Made by a program: the position numbers and the translations under genes. From Pseudomonadota bacterium (GTDB lineage: Bacteria; Pseudomonadota; Gammaproteobacteria; Steroidobacterales; Steroidobacteraceae), in contig JAJZDW010000026.1 of the NCBI GenBank assembly GCA_021851405.1, forward strand, positions 1-52,049: a stretch of 52,049 nt of DNA. The letters are read 5' to 3'. Below the pieces are notes generated by a model, which was given only the letters and a program-made list of their open reading frames with translations, did no database searches and was not told where the DNA came from. Positions within the stretch are counted from its first letter, which is position 1. The number at the start of each line of letters is the position of its first letter. Below, piece by piece: positions 1 through 8,161 of this stretch.

Positions 1-8
1 GATCTCTC

Positions 9-75
9 AAGGCTGGCCTCGGGGTTGGTGGGCTGGATGTGTGGTAACAACATCCTACCAATCCCGGCCAGCCTT
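9..75. other. long imperfect hairpin at window start
   Basis: Positions 9-18 (AAGGCTGGCC) pair exactly with 66-75. Inside that stem 22-24 pair with 63-65, 25-28 with 58-61, and 35-40 (GGATGT) with 50-55, leaving a nine-base loop. It lies downstream of the radical SAM gene, which runs leftwards and stops at 145. It could terminate that transcript, but no U-tract follows on the minus strand. It could also be the edge of a mobile element or a structured RNA cut by the window. No gene was seen in bases 1-144. Confidence 0.4.
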
Positions 76-144
76 CCCCCATATCTTTCAAAGCCTTACC
101 GTCAGGTGCTCCCCGCGCTTGCCGTTAAGTAAGTGCCATTGGGG

Positions 145-2022
145 CTAGGGGCGGGTGGTCCCGCAATCCAGGCGTAGCTGGAACGGCCAGAGGTGCGGCA
201 GCTGCGGCGTGTTGAGCGTGCCCGCCTCGATGCAGATCCGGTCGGCGAAACACTGTGCGTGATGCAACAGCCGGCGCACTCGCGCCAGCTCCGAGCCCCC
301 CAGATGTTCGATGCGCAGAGTCAGGCGTGCCGGCGTCTCGCGCATCACCGCGGTGAGTTCCGCGCCGATCCGGCGCAACACCCGCCGTGGCATCGCCTGC
401 AGGCGCAGATCGAGCACCAGGGCCGACTCCTCGCTCGCAACAGACGGTACGGTCATCTGTCCTGCATGGGAGCGGCGCAGGAGCCGAGCGAGCCGCGCCA
501 GCCGTGCGGTGGCGGCGGGCGAGTCGCTCGAGGTCGCTGCCGCGAAGTGCCGGCGAGCATAGTCCTGCATGGACAGCCCGGTGATCCAGTCGCCGACGAC
601 GAGCGGAAACAGCCAGGGGCGCCGCCAGGGAATGGTGCGCAGAAAGTGCCATACGCGTCCCGGTCCGCCGGGGAGGATCCCGCGGCGCACGAGTCGCAGC
701 AGGATGGCGAGCCCGGCCGCCGCGGAGTATTCCACGCCGCCGCCGCTGCGGCCGAAAGTGCGGCACTTGTTGCGGATGCGCTGCGCTATGGTGGCATCGG
801 CGAGCAGACGGCGGTGCAGCTCGCGGTAGCCGTCGATGAGCTCCCCGCCGGTCATGTTCAGCGGCACGACGTTGGTTTCGAGCTTGGTGTTGTCGCCACC
901 ACTATCGGTATCGCGTAGGCGACCGGCCTTGCGCAGACGCTCATAGAGCGGGGTGCGCGGCATGGCATGCAACAGACCGATCATGGCCGTCTGGATCCCC
1001 GAGCGGACGATGAACTGATACTGGCGCTCGAAAGTCGCCGGTGTGTCGTTGTCGAATCCGACGATGAATCCTGCCAACACTTCGATGCCGTGCCGATGGA
1101 TTCGATGCACGGCGGCGAGCACATCGGTGCGCATGTTCTGCACTTTGCGCATCTCGCGCAGGCTCTCCTCGTCCGGAGACTCGATGCCGATGAACGTCCA
1201 GCGGAATCCCGCCGCGTGCATCAGCTGCATCAGATCCTGATCCTCGGCGAGATTCAGTGAAGTCTCGGTGCCGAAGCTGAACGTGTAGTCGTGGCGGCGC
1301 TGATATTCGATCAGGAAGCGCAGCAACCGCTTGGCCACCGCCCGGTTGCCGATCAAGTTGTCGTCGACGAAGAATATTTTGCGTACGCCCAGGGCACGCA
1401 GCGCGTCGAGCTCAAGGCCGATCTGCTCCGTGCTCTTCTGGCGGGGCTTGCGCCCGAACATGACGATGATGTCGCAGAACTCGCACAGAAATGGGCAGCC
1501 TCGGGAAAACTGCAGCGTGGCCGTCGTGTACCGATCGAGTCGCAGTAGGTCGAAGCGCGGTACCGGGGAGCTCTCGAGGGCGATGACGCCCTCCTCGCGG
1601 TACAGCGGCCGGGCGACACCGGCCTCGAAGTCCGCGCAAAAGCGCGGCCAGATCTGTTCGGCCTCTCCGCTGATCACCGCATCGGCGAGGCCCTCGTAGC
1701 GTTCCGGACAGAGTGAGGCGAAGCTGCCGCCGACGACCACGAAGTGCCCCTGGCGGCGGTAGAATTCGATGAGCTCGCGCTGGCGCGGGAACTGCACGCC
1801 CATGCCGCCGATGCCAATGATGTCGGCCTCGGGTGCGAGCGGCAGAGTCTCCACGTTCTCATCGATGATGCTCACCTGCCAGTGTGAGGGGGTGAGCGCG
1901 GCGAGCGTGGCCAGACCGAGCGGCGGATTGACCGCCCGTTTGCCGCTCAGCACTTCATCGACGGCCCAGCGGAAGTTCCAGAAGCTCTCGGGCGATTTCG
2001 GATTGATCAGCAGCAGTCGCAT
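145..2022 (-). CDS. B12-binding domain radical SAM protein (DUF4070-type)
   Basis: About 625 residues. The N-terminal third looks like a cobalamin-binding Rossmann region, starting MRLLLINPKSPESFWNFRW. The radical SAM core carries the CX3CX2C cluster motif at about residues 176-183 (RGCPFLCEFCD). The middle resembles the DUF4070 tail that follows the radical SAM core in this subgroup. The last 110 or so residues are an extra segment I cannot assign. The frame opens further upstream, but the ATG at 2022 fits the conserved family N terminus; the ribosome site is weak. Such proteins usually make or methylate lipids or pigments, often in low-oxygen metabolism. The substrate cannot be told from sequence. 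It is divergent from the cysteine-desulfhydrase-like gene at 2205. Confidence 0.85.
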   Translation of the reverse strand: MRLLLINPKSPESFWNFRWAVDEVLSGKRAVNPPLGLATLAALTPSHWQVSIIDENVETLPLAPEADIIGIGGMGVQFPRQRELIEFYRRQGHFVVVGGSFASLCPERYEGLADAVISGEAEQIWPRFCADFEAGVARPLYREEGVIALESSPVPRFDLLRLDRYTTATLQFSRGCPFLCEFCDIIVMFGRKPRQKSTEQIGLELDALRALGVRKIFFVDDNLIGNRAVAKRLLRFLIEYQRRHDYTFSFGTETSLNLAEDQDLMQLMHAAGFRWTFIGIESPDEESLREMRKVQNMRTDVLAAVHRIHRHGIEVLAGFIVGFDNDTPATFERQYQFIVRSGIQTAMIGLLHAMPRTPLYERLRKAGRLRDTDSGGDNTKLETNVVPLNMTGGELIDGYRELHRRLLADATIAQRIRNKCRTFGRSGGGVEYSAAAGLAILLRLVRRGILPGGPGRVWHFLRTIPWRRPWLFPLVVGDWITGLSMQDYARRHFAAATSSDSPAATARLARLARLLRRSHAGQMTVPSVASEESALVLDLRLQAMPRRVLRRIGAELTAVMRETPARLTLRIEHLGGSELARVRRLLHHAQCFADRICIEAGTLNTPQLPHLWPFQLRLDCGTTRP

Positions 2023-2124
2023 GACGTGTCGGACCGATTCGGTGGCGGGGGGCGGTATCGGGCTCGGGTCTGCCCGAGCCGCGCGGTGCGCACCCGCAGA
2101 ATAAGGCCGGACCGGGCCTGCGGC

Positions 2125-2140
2125 TTTGACCGGCGTCAAA
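2125..2140. promoter_or_regulatory. FNR/FixK-like palindrome TTTGAC-N4-GTCAAA
   Basis: An inverted repeat of TTTGAC (2125-2130) and GTCAAA (2135-2140) with four bases between keeps the TTG-N8-CAA core bound by CRP/FNR-superfamily regulators. It sits in the 182-bp divergent spacer between the radical SAM gene and the PLP enzyme. Its centre is about 72 bases upstream of the PLP-enzyme start, a usual activator distance. That a CRP/FNR protein binds here is inference. Confidence 0.45.
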
Positions 2141-2204
2141 TCGCGCCCGCGCGCGCCGGGCCTGCCGACTGACGGGGCCGGTCGGATCTGCTAAGTTTCC
2201 GAGC

Positions 2205-3314
2205 ATGCCTAAATCCGAGCGCGACCGCCGCGCCTGGACGGATCAAGCCGTCCGGCGCATCGAAGCGGACTTCAACCGATCCGCCGATACGCACCTGATC
2301 CCGATCGAGCTGCCGCACTATCCCGGGGTCGAGCTGTATCTGAAGGACGAATCGAGCCATCCGACCGGCAGCCTCAAGCATCGCCTGGCGCGCTCACTCT
2401 TCTTATATGGTCTGTGCAACGGCTGGATCGGCCCCGAAACCCCGGTAGTCGAAGCCTCGAGCGGCTCCACGGCGGTCTCCGAGGCCTATTTTGCGCGCAT
2501 GCTGAGGTTGCGCTTCATTGCGGTGGTGCCGCGCAGCACCGCCCAGGAGAAGATCGCGGCCATCGAGTTCCAGGGCGGGGAGTGCCATTTCGTGGACGAC
2601 CCCAACCGGGTGTACGCGCACGCCGAGCAACTGGCGCGAGACGTGCGCGGCCATTACATGGACCAGTTCAAGTATGCCGAGCGAGCCACGGACTGGCGCG
2701 GCAACAACAATATCGCCGAGTCCATCTTCAACCAGCTCGGTCGCGAACGGCATCCCGTGCCCCGCTGGATCGTGTGCGGCGCCGGGACCGGCGGCACCTC
2801 CGCGACGCTCGGGCGATTCGTGCGCTACAACCATTTCGCCACTGAGATCTGCGTCGCCGATCCGGAAGGCTCGGTCTTTCACCGCTACTTCGCCGATCGG
2901 AGCGTGACGACGCTCGAGCGCTGCGAGAGCTGCATCGAGGGGATCGGGCGCCCGCGTGTCGAGCTCTCGTTCATCCCGGAGGTGGTCGACCGAATGCTCG
3001 TGGTCCGCGACGCGGAGAGCATTTCCGCCGCGCGCGTCCTCAGCGAGCGCCTCGGGCGCTCGTGCGGCGGTTCGACCGGCACCAATCTGTGGGCCTGTGC
3101 CCGCCTGATCAGCGAGATGGTGGCGCAGGGCGAGAGCGGCTCGGTGGTGTCGATTCTGTGCGATCAGGGTGAGCGCTACGCGTCGACCTATTTCAACGAC
3201 GAATGGGTGGCGGCCAAGGGCCTTGATCTGAGCCGCGGGATGCAGGTGATGCGGGATTTTTTTGCCGGCCGCGGCTTCGGCTCGCCGGAACCGGCCGATT
3301 GCCAAAGGGTGTAG
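2205..3314 (+). CDS. PLP-dependent cysteine synthase-family protein, Cds1-like cysteine desulfhydrase
   Basis: 369 residues of fold-type II PLP enzyme. The Schiff-base lysine is about K58 in PTGSLKHR, and the phosphate loop is [12 protein letters not shown]. The overall sequence, including the C-terminal part with [11 protein letters not shown] and CDQGERY, resembles actinobacterial Cds1-type enzymes, which release sulfide from L-cysteine, more than biosynthetic CysK or CysM. Substrate is inferred from that resemblance. The ATG at 2205 has no clear Shine-Dalgarno, but an extended -10-like TGCTAAGTT ends seven bases before it, with CTGACG 17 bases upstream, so the mRNA may have almost no leader. 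The esterase gene starts two bases after its stop. Confidence 0.8.
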   Translation: MPKSERDRRAWTDQAVRRIEADFNRSADTHLIPIELPHYPGVELYLKDESSHPTGSLKHRLARSLFLYGLCNGWIGPETPVVEASSGSTAVSEAYFARMLRLRFIAVVPRSTAQEKIAAIEFQGGECHFVDDPNRVYAHAEQLARDVRGHYMDQFKYAERATDWRGNNNIAESIFNQLGRERHPVPRWIVCGAGTGGTSATLGRFVRYNHFATEICVADPEGSVFHRYFADRSVTTLERCESCIEGIGRPRVELSFIPEVVDRMLVVRDAESISAARVLSERLGRSCGGSTGTNLWACARLISEMVAQGESGSVVSILCDQGERYASTYFNDEWVAAKGLDLSRGMQVMRDFFAGRGFGSPEPADCQRV

Positions 3315-3316
3315 CG

Positions 3317-4924
3317 ATGCGAAGCGCCGCGGAAACCAGGCCTCTCGGGGCGATGCGGCGTGCCGCGACCGTGACGATCGGAGCGGCGTTCGCGCTGATC
3401 TGTGGCACGGCGCATGCGGCCCATGCGCCCCTCACGGTGCGTACCGAATACGGACGGGTTCGCGGTGCGCTTACGCGCGGTGTCCTCGCGTTCAAGGGCA
3501 TTCCGTATGCCGCGCCGCCCGAGGGCGTGCTGCGTTGGGCGGCGCCGCAGCCGCCGCGCTCCTGGCACGGTGTGCGCTCGGCGCGCCATTTCGGACCCGA
3601 TTGCATGCAGCGTCCGACGCCTGGAGATCAGGCCCCGCTGCGCACCCGGCCGAGCGAGAACTGCCTGTACGTCAATGTGTGGCGGCCGGCGCATTCCTCG
3701 GGCAAGCCCTTGCCGGTGATGGTGTGGATTTACGGCGGGTGGTACGTCGATGGCGGCACGTCACCGGCGATCTACGATGGCAGCTCATTCGCGCGGCGCG
3801 GCGTGGTGTTGGTCAGCTTCAACTATCGGCTCGGCAATTTCGGTCTGTTCAGCTTCCCGGCACTGCTGCGCAGGCATCAACCGGTCGGCGATTTCACCTT
3901 CATGGACCAGATCGCCGCGCTGCGCTGGGTGCAGCACAACATCGCAGCGTTCGGCGGCAATCCGCACAACGTGACGGTGTTCGGAGAGTCCGCCGGTGGC
4001 GCATCGGTGAATGCGCTGCTGATCACGCCGCTCGCCCGGGGGCTGTTCCAGAAGGCGATCATCGAGTCCGGCGGTGGCGCCGGCTGGCTGGGGCCCGATC
4101 GCCCGTTGCGCGGTGGGGCACCATCGGCCGAGGCGGCCGGTGTGCGGCTCGCCCGTCAGCTCGGGGTGCGCGGACAGGGGACGAAGGCGCTTGCGGAGCT
4201 GCGCGCGCTGCCGGCGAAACGGGTGCTGGAGGGTGTGAACATGCGTACGCGTGCTCACGTCGTCGGCTATGTCGGCGGACCGGTGGTCGATGACCGGCTG
4301 TATTTCGGAGCGCCGGTGCGCGAGTACGCCAAGGGCATGGGCGCGCGCATCCCGGTGATGATCGGCTCCAATAGCGCGGATCTCGGCTGGATGCCGGTGA
4401 AGTCCCTGCCGGCACTGTTTGCCGAGTTCGGCCCGTATGCCGCCCGGGCCCGCGCGCTGTTCGATCCGACCGGTGAACTGCCGCTGCAGCAGGTGTCGGC
4501 GGAAGTCGGGGGCGATCTGTGGATGATCGAGCCGGCGCGCGCCATTGCACGGATTCTCTCGGCGCGTGGGCAGCCGGTGTACGAGTATCGGTATTCCTAC
4601 GTGCCGACCTCGATGCGCGGCACCTGGTGGGGGGCCTGGCACGCCACCGAGATTCCGTTCGTGTTCGATACCGTGCGGGTGCACTACGGGACACTCACCT
4701 CGCGCGCCGATGAGGCCATGGCCCGCACGATGCAGCGGTACTGGGTCGCGTTCGCGCGGACCGGCCATCCTGATCCGGCCGGCGCGCCCCGCTGGCCGCG
4801 CTACCAGATCCGTGCCGATCGGCTGATGAACTTCACCGACCACGGCCCGGTGTTCGAGCCGGACCCGTACCGACAGCGGCTCGATCTGGTGCTGCGGGCG
4901 GGCCTGCAGCGGCCTGGAACGTGA
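3317..4924 (+). CDS. secreted type-B carboxylesterase
   Basis: 535 residues. The N terminus has a signal-peptide pattern: arginines, a hydrophobic stretch near residues 15-30, then a likely cut after TAHA. The alpha/beta-hydrolase core has the nucleophile motif VFGESAGG (serine about 225) and the carboxylesterase-B oxyanion strand MVWIYGGW. The catalytic histidine lies in GAWHATEIPFVF. The acidic residue is less clear: the usual DEG motif reads ADLG here. The ATG at 3317 is preceded by AAAGGG at a spacing of seven; the frame is open slightly further from a TTG at 3299. It starts two bases after the PLP-enzyme stop and is probably co-transcribed. It would hydrolyse carboxylic esters in the periplasm or outside the cell; substrate unknown. 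Confidence 0.85.
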   Translation: MRSAAETRPLGAMRRAATVTIGAAFALICGTAHAAHAPLTVRTEYGRVRGALTRGVLAFKGIPYAAPPEGVLRWAAPQPPRSWHGVRSARHFGPDCMQRPTPGDQAPLRTRPSENCLYVNVWRPAHSSGKPLPVMVWIYGGWYVDGGTSPAIYDGSSFARRGVVLVSFNYRLGNFGLFSFPALLRRHQPVGDFTFMDQIAALRWVQHNIAAFGGNPHNVTVFGESAGGASVNALLITPLARGLFQKAIIESGGGAGWLGPDRPLRGGAPSAEAAGVRLARQLGVRGQGTKALAELRALPAKRVLEGVNMRTRAHVVGYVGGPVVDDRLYFGAPVREYAKGMGARIPVMIGSNSADLGWMPVKSLPALFAEFGPYAARARALFDPTGELPLQQVSAEVGGDLWMIEPARAIARILSARGQPVYEYRYSYVPTSMRGTWWGAWHATEIPFVFDTVRVHYGTLTSRADEAMARTMQRYWVAFARTGHPDPAGAPRWPRYQIRADRLMNFTDHGPVFEPDPYRQRLDLVLRAGLQRPGT

Positions 4925-5003
4925 GCGGCGCCCGGGCCGGGGGAAACTTCCGAGCGGCCGGCGCGCTCAAATCGGCGAGGGGACGGTGCAGAGGATGATC
5001 GAC

Positions 5004-5549
5004 ATGAGGCGCTTGCGGGGCTTCGTCTGGACGTGCCTGATCGGGGTGATGCCGGCGCTCGGTGCGGGGGCGCACGTCGTGCGTCCGGCGGCGCCGGGTC
5101 AGCCGGCGGTGTGGCGGACTTACGACCTGATCGTGGATCTGGACAAGCTGCCGCGCACCTACAGTTGCGACCAGTTGTGGTACGTGTTTCGCGGCGTGCT
5201 GTTGCGTCTCGGGGTGCCGTCCGACAGCGTGCACATCCTTCCGTACCGCTGCAGCCGTACGCCCTCCGGAGACCTCCGCTCCCCGCGCGTCCAGGTGAGT
5301 TTCCGCATGCCGTCCATTCTGCACGGGAAGGCTGTGCAATGGGCCCAGCTGCGCGCGGTGCGTCGCACCGTCATCGTGCAGCCGGGCGAGCCGAAGCGGT
5401 TGCGGCCGACGGACTGCCGGCTGCTGTGCCAGATCCGCCAGACGCTGCTCGCCACGCTGCCCGTGCAGGTGCTCAGCAGCGATCTGCGCTGCGGCGCCGG
5501 TGCGCACTTCGGTGTGACGGTCCGGGACTGGGTGGCGGCCACTCCCTAG
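5004..5549 (+). CDS. putative exported protein of unknown function
   Basis: I do not recognise a family. The product is about 181 residues, with an N-terminal MRRLRGFVWTCLIGVMP signal-like segment ending near GAGAH. A compact body with six cysteines follows (DQLWY, YRCSR, DCRLLC, DLRCGAG), suggesting disulfides after export. In-frame alternatives are GTG at 4986 and ATG at 4995. I chose ATG 5004 because GAGG at 4991-4994 lies nine bases before it. It is on the same strand as the esterase, 79 bases after its stop, and convergent with sodB. G or C dominates third codon positions, which supports real coding. Confidence 0.65.
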   Translation: MRRLRGFVWTCLIGVMPALGAGAHVVRPAAPGQPAVWRTYDLIVDLDKLPRTYSCDQLWYVFRGVLLRLGVPSDSVHILPYRCSRTPSGDLRSPRVQVSFRMPSILHGKAVQWAQLRAVRRTVIVQPGEPKRLRPTDCRLLCQIRQTLLATLPVQVLSSDLRCGAGAHFGVTVRDWVAATP

Positions 5550-5572
5550 CGGCGTGCGGCTCCCGTCCGGGG

Positions 5573-5605
5573 CCGGAGGCGCCGCCGACGGGGCGACGCC
5601 TCCGG
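5573..5605. terminator. GC-rich hairpin between convergent genes
   Basis: CCGGAGGCG (5573-5581) and CGCCTCCGG (5597-5605) form a nine-base-pair stem between the ends of the exported-protein gene and sodB. There is no run of T on either strand, so it is only a possible bidirectional or rho-assisted terminator. Confidence 0.35.
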
Positions 5606-5621
5606 GCAGAGCGCGGCGCGC

Positions 5622-6230
5622 TCAGGCGGCGGCGAGCTCGGCGGCGGCGAATTCGAAATTGGCCAGCTTCGCGAGGAAGTTGTCGGCAAAATCCGCGCGG
5701 CGGTTGCGGAAGTCGACGTAATAGGCGTGCTCCCACACATCGAGCACCAGCAGCGCCTTGCCCTCCCCGGTGGCGAGCGGCGTGCCCGCATTGCCGGTCT
5801 TGGTGATCTTCAGCCGACCGTCGCTGCCGAGCACCAGCCAGGCCCACCCGGAGCCGAACTGGCCGAGTGCGGCGGCCTTGAAGGCTTCCTTGAACTTCTC
5901 CACGCTGCCGAAATCTCCGGCGAGCTTCTTCTCCAAGCTGCCCGGAATGCCACCGCCGGTGGCGGAGAGGGACTGCCAGAACAGGCTGTGATTCCAGTGC
6001 TGCCCGGCGTTGTTGAACACCGGGGCGAGATCGTCGCGGCCGTGGGCCATGCGGATGATCTGCTCGAGGCTCTTGTCCTTGAGCGCGTCGTTCTTGTCCA
6101 CCAGACCGTTCAGTGCGGTGACGTACGCCTGGTGATGCTTGCCGTGATGCAGCTCCAGAGTTTCCTGGCACATGCCGTGTGCGGCGAGCGCGCCGGGCGC
6201 GAAGGGAAGCGAGGGTAGTGTGAAGGTCAC
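5622..6230 (-). CDS. sodB: superoxide dismutase, Fe type
   Basis: 202 residues, the usual SodB length, converting superoxide to peroxide and oxygen in the cytoplasm. Metal ligands are visible as H28 (ELHHGKHH), H81 (WNHSLFW), D164 and H168 (LDVWEHAYYVD). The glutamine of FNNAGQHWNH, four residues before the second histidine, is the position typical of iron enzymes. Manganese enzymes normally place a glutamine elsewhere and have GGHxNH here. The start is GTG at 6230, with GGAGGAG about six bases upstream on the minus strand, a strong site that settles it. It is a single gene, convergent with the preceding plus-strand gene and divergent from the ClC gene. Confidence 0.95.
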   Translation of the reverse strand: MTFTLPSLPFAPGALAAHGMCQETLELHHGKHHQAYVTALNGLVDKNDALKDKSLEQIIRMAHGRDDLAPVFNNAGQHWNHSLFWQSLSATGGGIPGSLEKKLAGDFGSVEKFKEAFKAAALGQFGSGWAWLVLGSDGRLKITKTGNAGTPLATGEGKALLVLDVWEHAYYVDFRNRRADFADNFLAKLANFEFAAAELAAA

Positions 6231-6334
6231 GGTGGCTCCTCCGTCAGTGATGCCGATCCGGGGTGGGCGAGCCCCGAAGGCTAGGAGACTTTTTGGAATT
6301 TGTCTAGGAGTGTCCCGGGAGCCGATCGGGCATA

Positions 6335-8161
6335 ATGCTGCGCCCGAGAACGCCTCCCCCGTTTCTGGGCAGACCGATGCAGCTCAAGGCCCAGGCCCCA
6401 AAAATCACGCGCCATCCCTTCCGACTGCTGCTGCGGTTGCGTCTGGCATTGTTCGGACACGAAGAGCTCTTCGGCATCGTGTTCTGGGCGACGCTGATTG
6501 GCATTGCCGGTGCGCTCGCCAGCATCGCGTTCCGCGCCGGCATCCGCCTGTGCATCCGCATCTTCAGCGGCTACTGGACGCAGGCCCAGCATGGCTCGGG
6601 ACTCGTTCCGATCGCGGTGCGCCTCGCCTGGTGGCACCGCGCGATCATCCCGGTCGTCGGCGGACTGCTCGCCGGCGCCGTGCTGCTGCTGCTGAGGCAT
6701 CGCTTCGTTTCGTCCAAGGCCGTCGATTACATCGAGGCCGTCAACGTCGGTGACGGGCGGATCGGCTTTCGGGCCTCGATCCTGAAGAGTCTCGGCTCGA
6801 TGCTCACCATCGCCTCGGGCGGCTCGATCGGTCGGGAAGGCTCGATGGTGCAGCTCGCCGCGATGCTCGGCTCGCGTATCGGCCTGCTGGCGCGCGCGCC
6901 GGTGCCGCGGCTGCGTCTGATGGTCGCCTGCGGCGTGGCGGCCGGTATCGCGGCCGCGTACAACGCGCCGATCTCCGGGGCGCTGTTCGCCTCGGAGATC
7001 GTGCTCGGCTCGATGGCGATGGAGGGGTTCGTCCCGCTGGTCATCTCCTCGGTGATCTCCAACGCAACGCTCCATCGGGTGACGCACTTCACCCCGGTGT
7101 TCTTCGTGCCGCACGTCTCGGTGGCGAGCAACTGGGAACTCGTGTTCTATCTGCTGCTCGGCGTGCTGCTCGGGCATCTGGCCCCGCCGTTTCTGTCGCT
7201 GCTTGATTTCAGCAAGTCGAAGTTCGTGAAATTGAAGCTGCCGCTGTACCTGCAGCTGGCGCTCGGCGGCCTCGGGGTCGGACTGATCTCCGTGTTCCTG
7301 CCCGAGGTCTGGGGTAACGGCTACAGCGTGGTGAGCAGCATGCTGCTCGGCAACCTGTTCGGCTGGACGCTCCTCGCGATCCTGCTCGCCAAGGTGCTCG
7401 CCACCGCCTCGACGGTCGGATCCGGAGGCGTGGGCGGTGTGTTGACGCCCTCGCTGTTCATCGGCTCGGCGGTCGGAACCTTGTTCGGTGGGGCGCTGCA
7501 GTGGTTGATGCCGCAGGTGATCACGCAACCGGTCGCGTTCGGGGTCATCGGTATGGGCGGGTTCCTGGCTGCGACCACGCAGGCACCGCTCACCTCCATC
7601 CTGATGATCTTCGAGATGACCGTCGACTACCACGTGGTACTGCCTCTGATGCTGACGTGCGTGACGGCGTATTTCACCGCCAAGGTCTATCGGCACGGCA
7701 ACTCGGTGTATACCGCGGCGCTGGCGCATACCATCGTTGCGGAGCAGGGCGATGACTGGCGCGTGCGCACGGTCGAGCCGCTGATCAAACCGGTCGCCGT
7801 CGTCGTGCCGCGCGGCACGACGCTCGCGGAGGTGTTCGAGCGCCTCTCGCGTCGTTCGGTCCGGCGCGTGTACGTGACGGACGGGGACGAATTGGTCTCC
7901 TGGTTCCGCCCGCGCGACATTCACGAACGGCTGCAGAAGGGCGAGATCAACTGGGACACGCACGTCGAGACGGTCGCCCAGCCGGTCAACGAGGCCCTCT
8001 CGCCGGAGATGTCCCTCACCGAGGCGCTCGACGGGTTCCTGCGCGAGAAGGCGCGAACTCTGCCCGTGACGCCGGGACAGTGGCGCCACACGCTGATGGG
8101 CGAGGTGTCGCGTGATGACGTGCTGCTGGCGATCCGCGATCGACTGACGGTGACGAAATGA
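6335..8161 (+). CDS. ClC-family chloride channel/antiporter with CBS pair
   Basis: Up to 608 residues. The ClC core spans roughly residues 40-450 with many membrane segments. It has the selectivity motif GREGS, whose glutamate at about 168 matches the external gating glutamate of ClC proteins, and a GGVLTPSLFIG loop. A cytoplasmic tail with two CBS-like repeats fills about residues 470-600 (PVAVVVPRGTTLAEVF and the following repeat), as in ClC proteins controlled by nucleotides. I could not locate the internal proton glutamate of E. coli ClcA, so exchanger versus channel is open. ATG 6377 (MQLKAQ) is an alternative start; neither start has a strong ribosome site. The stop overlaps the rlmKL start as ATGA, indicating coupling. 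Confidence 0.85.
   Translation: MLRPRTPPPFLGRPMQLKAQAPKITRHPFRLLLRLRLALFGHEELFGIVFWATLIGIAGALASIAFRAGIRLCIRIFSGYWTQAQHGSGLVPIAVRLAWWHRAIIPVVGGLLAGAVLLLLRHRFVSSKAVDYIEAVNVGDGRIGFRASILKSLGSMLTIASGGSIGREGSMVQLAAMLGSRIGLLARAPVPRLRLMVACGVAAGIAAAYNAPISGALFASEIVLGSMAMEGFVPLVISSVISNATLHRVTHFTPVFFVPHVSVASNWELVFYLLLGVLLGHLAPPFLSLLDFSKSKFVKLKLPLYLQLALGGLGVGLISVFLPEVWGNGYSVVSSMLLGNLFGWTLLAILLAKVLATASTVGSGGVGGVLTPSLFIGSAVGTLFGGALQWLMPQVITQPVAFGVIGMGGFLAATTQAPLTSILMIFEMTVDYHVVLPLMLTCVTAYFTAKVYRHGNSVYTAALAHTIVAEQGDDWRVRTVEPLIKPVAVVVPRGTTLAEVFERLSRRSVRRVYVTDGDELVSWFRPRDIHERLQKGEINWDTHVETVAQPVNEALSPEMSLTEALDGFLREKARTLPVTPGQWRHTLMGEVSRDDVLLAIRDRLTVTK

Noticed and set aside
6281-8089. 602-residue open frame antisense to the ClC gene
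   Set aside because: Low-complexity His/Arg/Glu/Gln-rich translation typical of the antisense frame of a GC-rich gene; the plus strand has a clear ClC protein.
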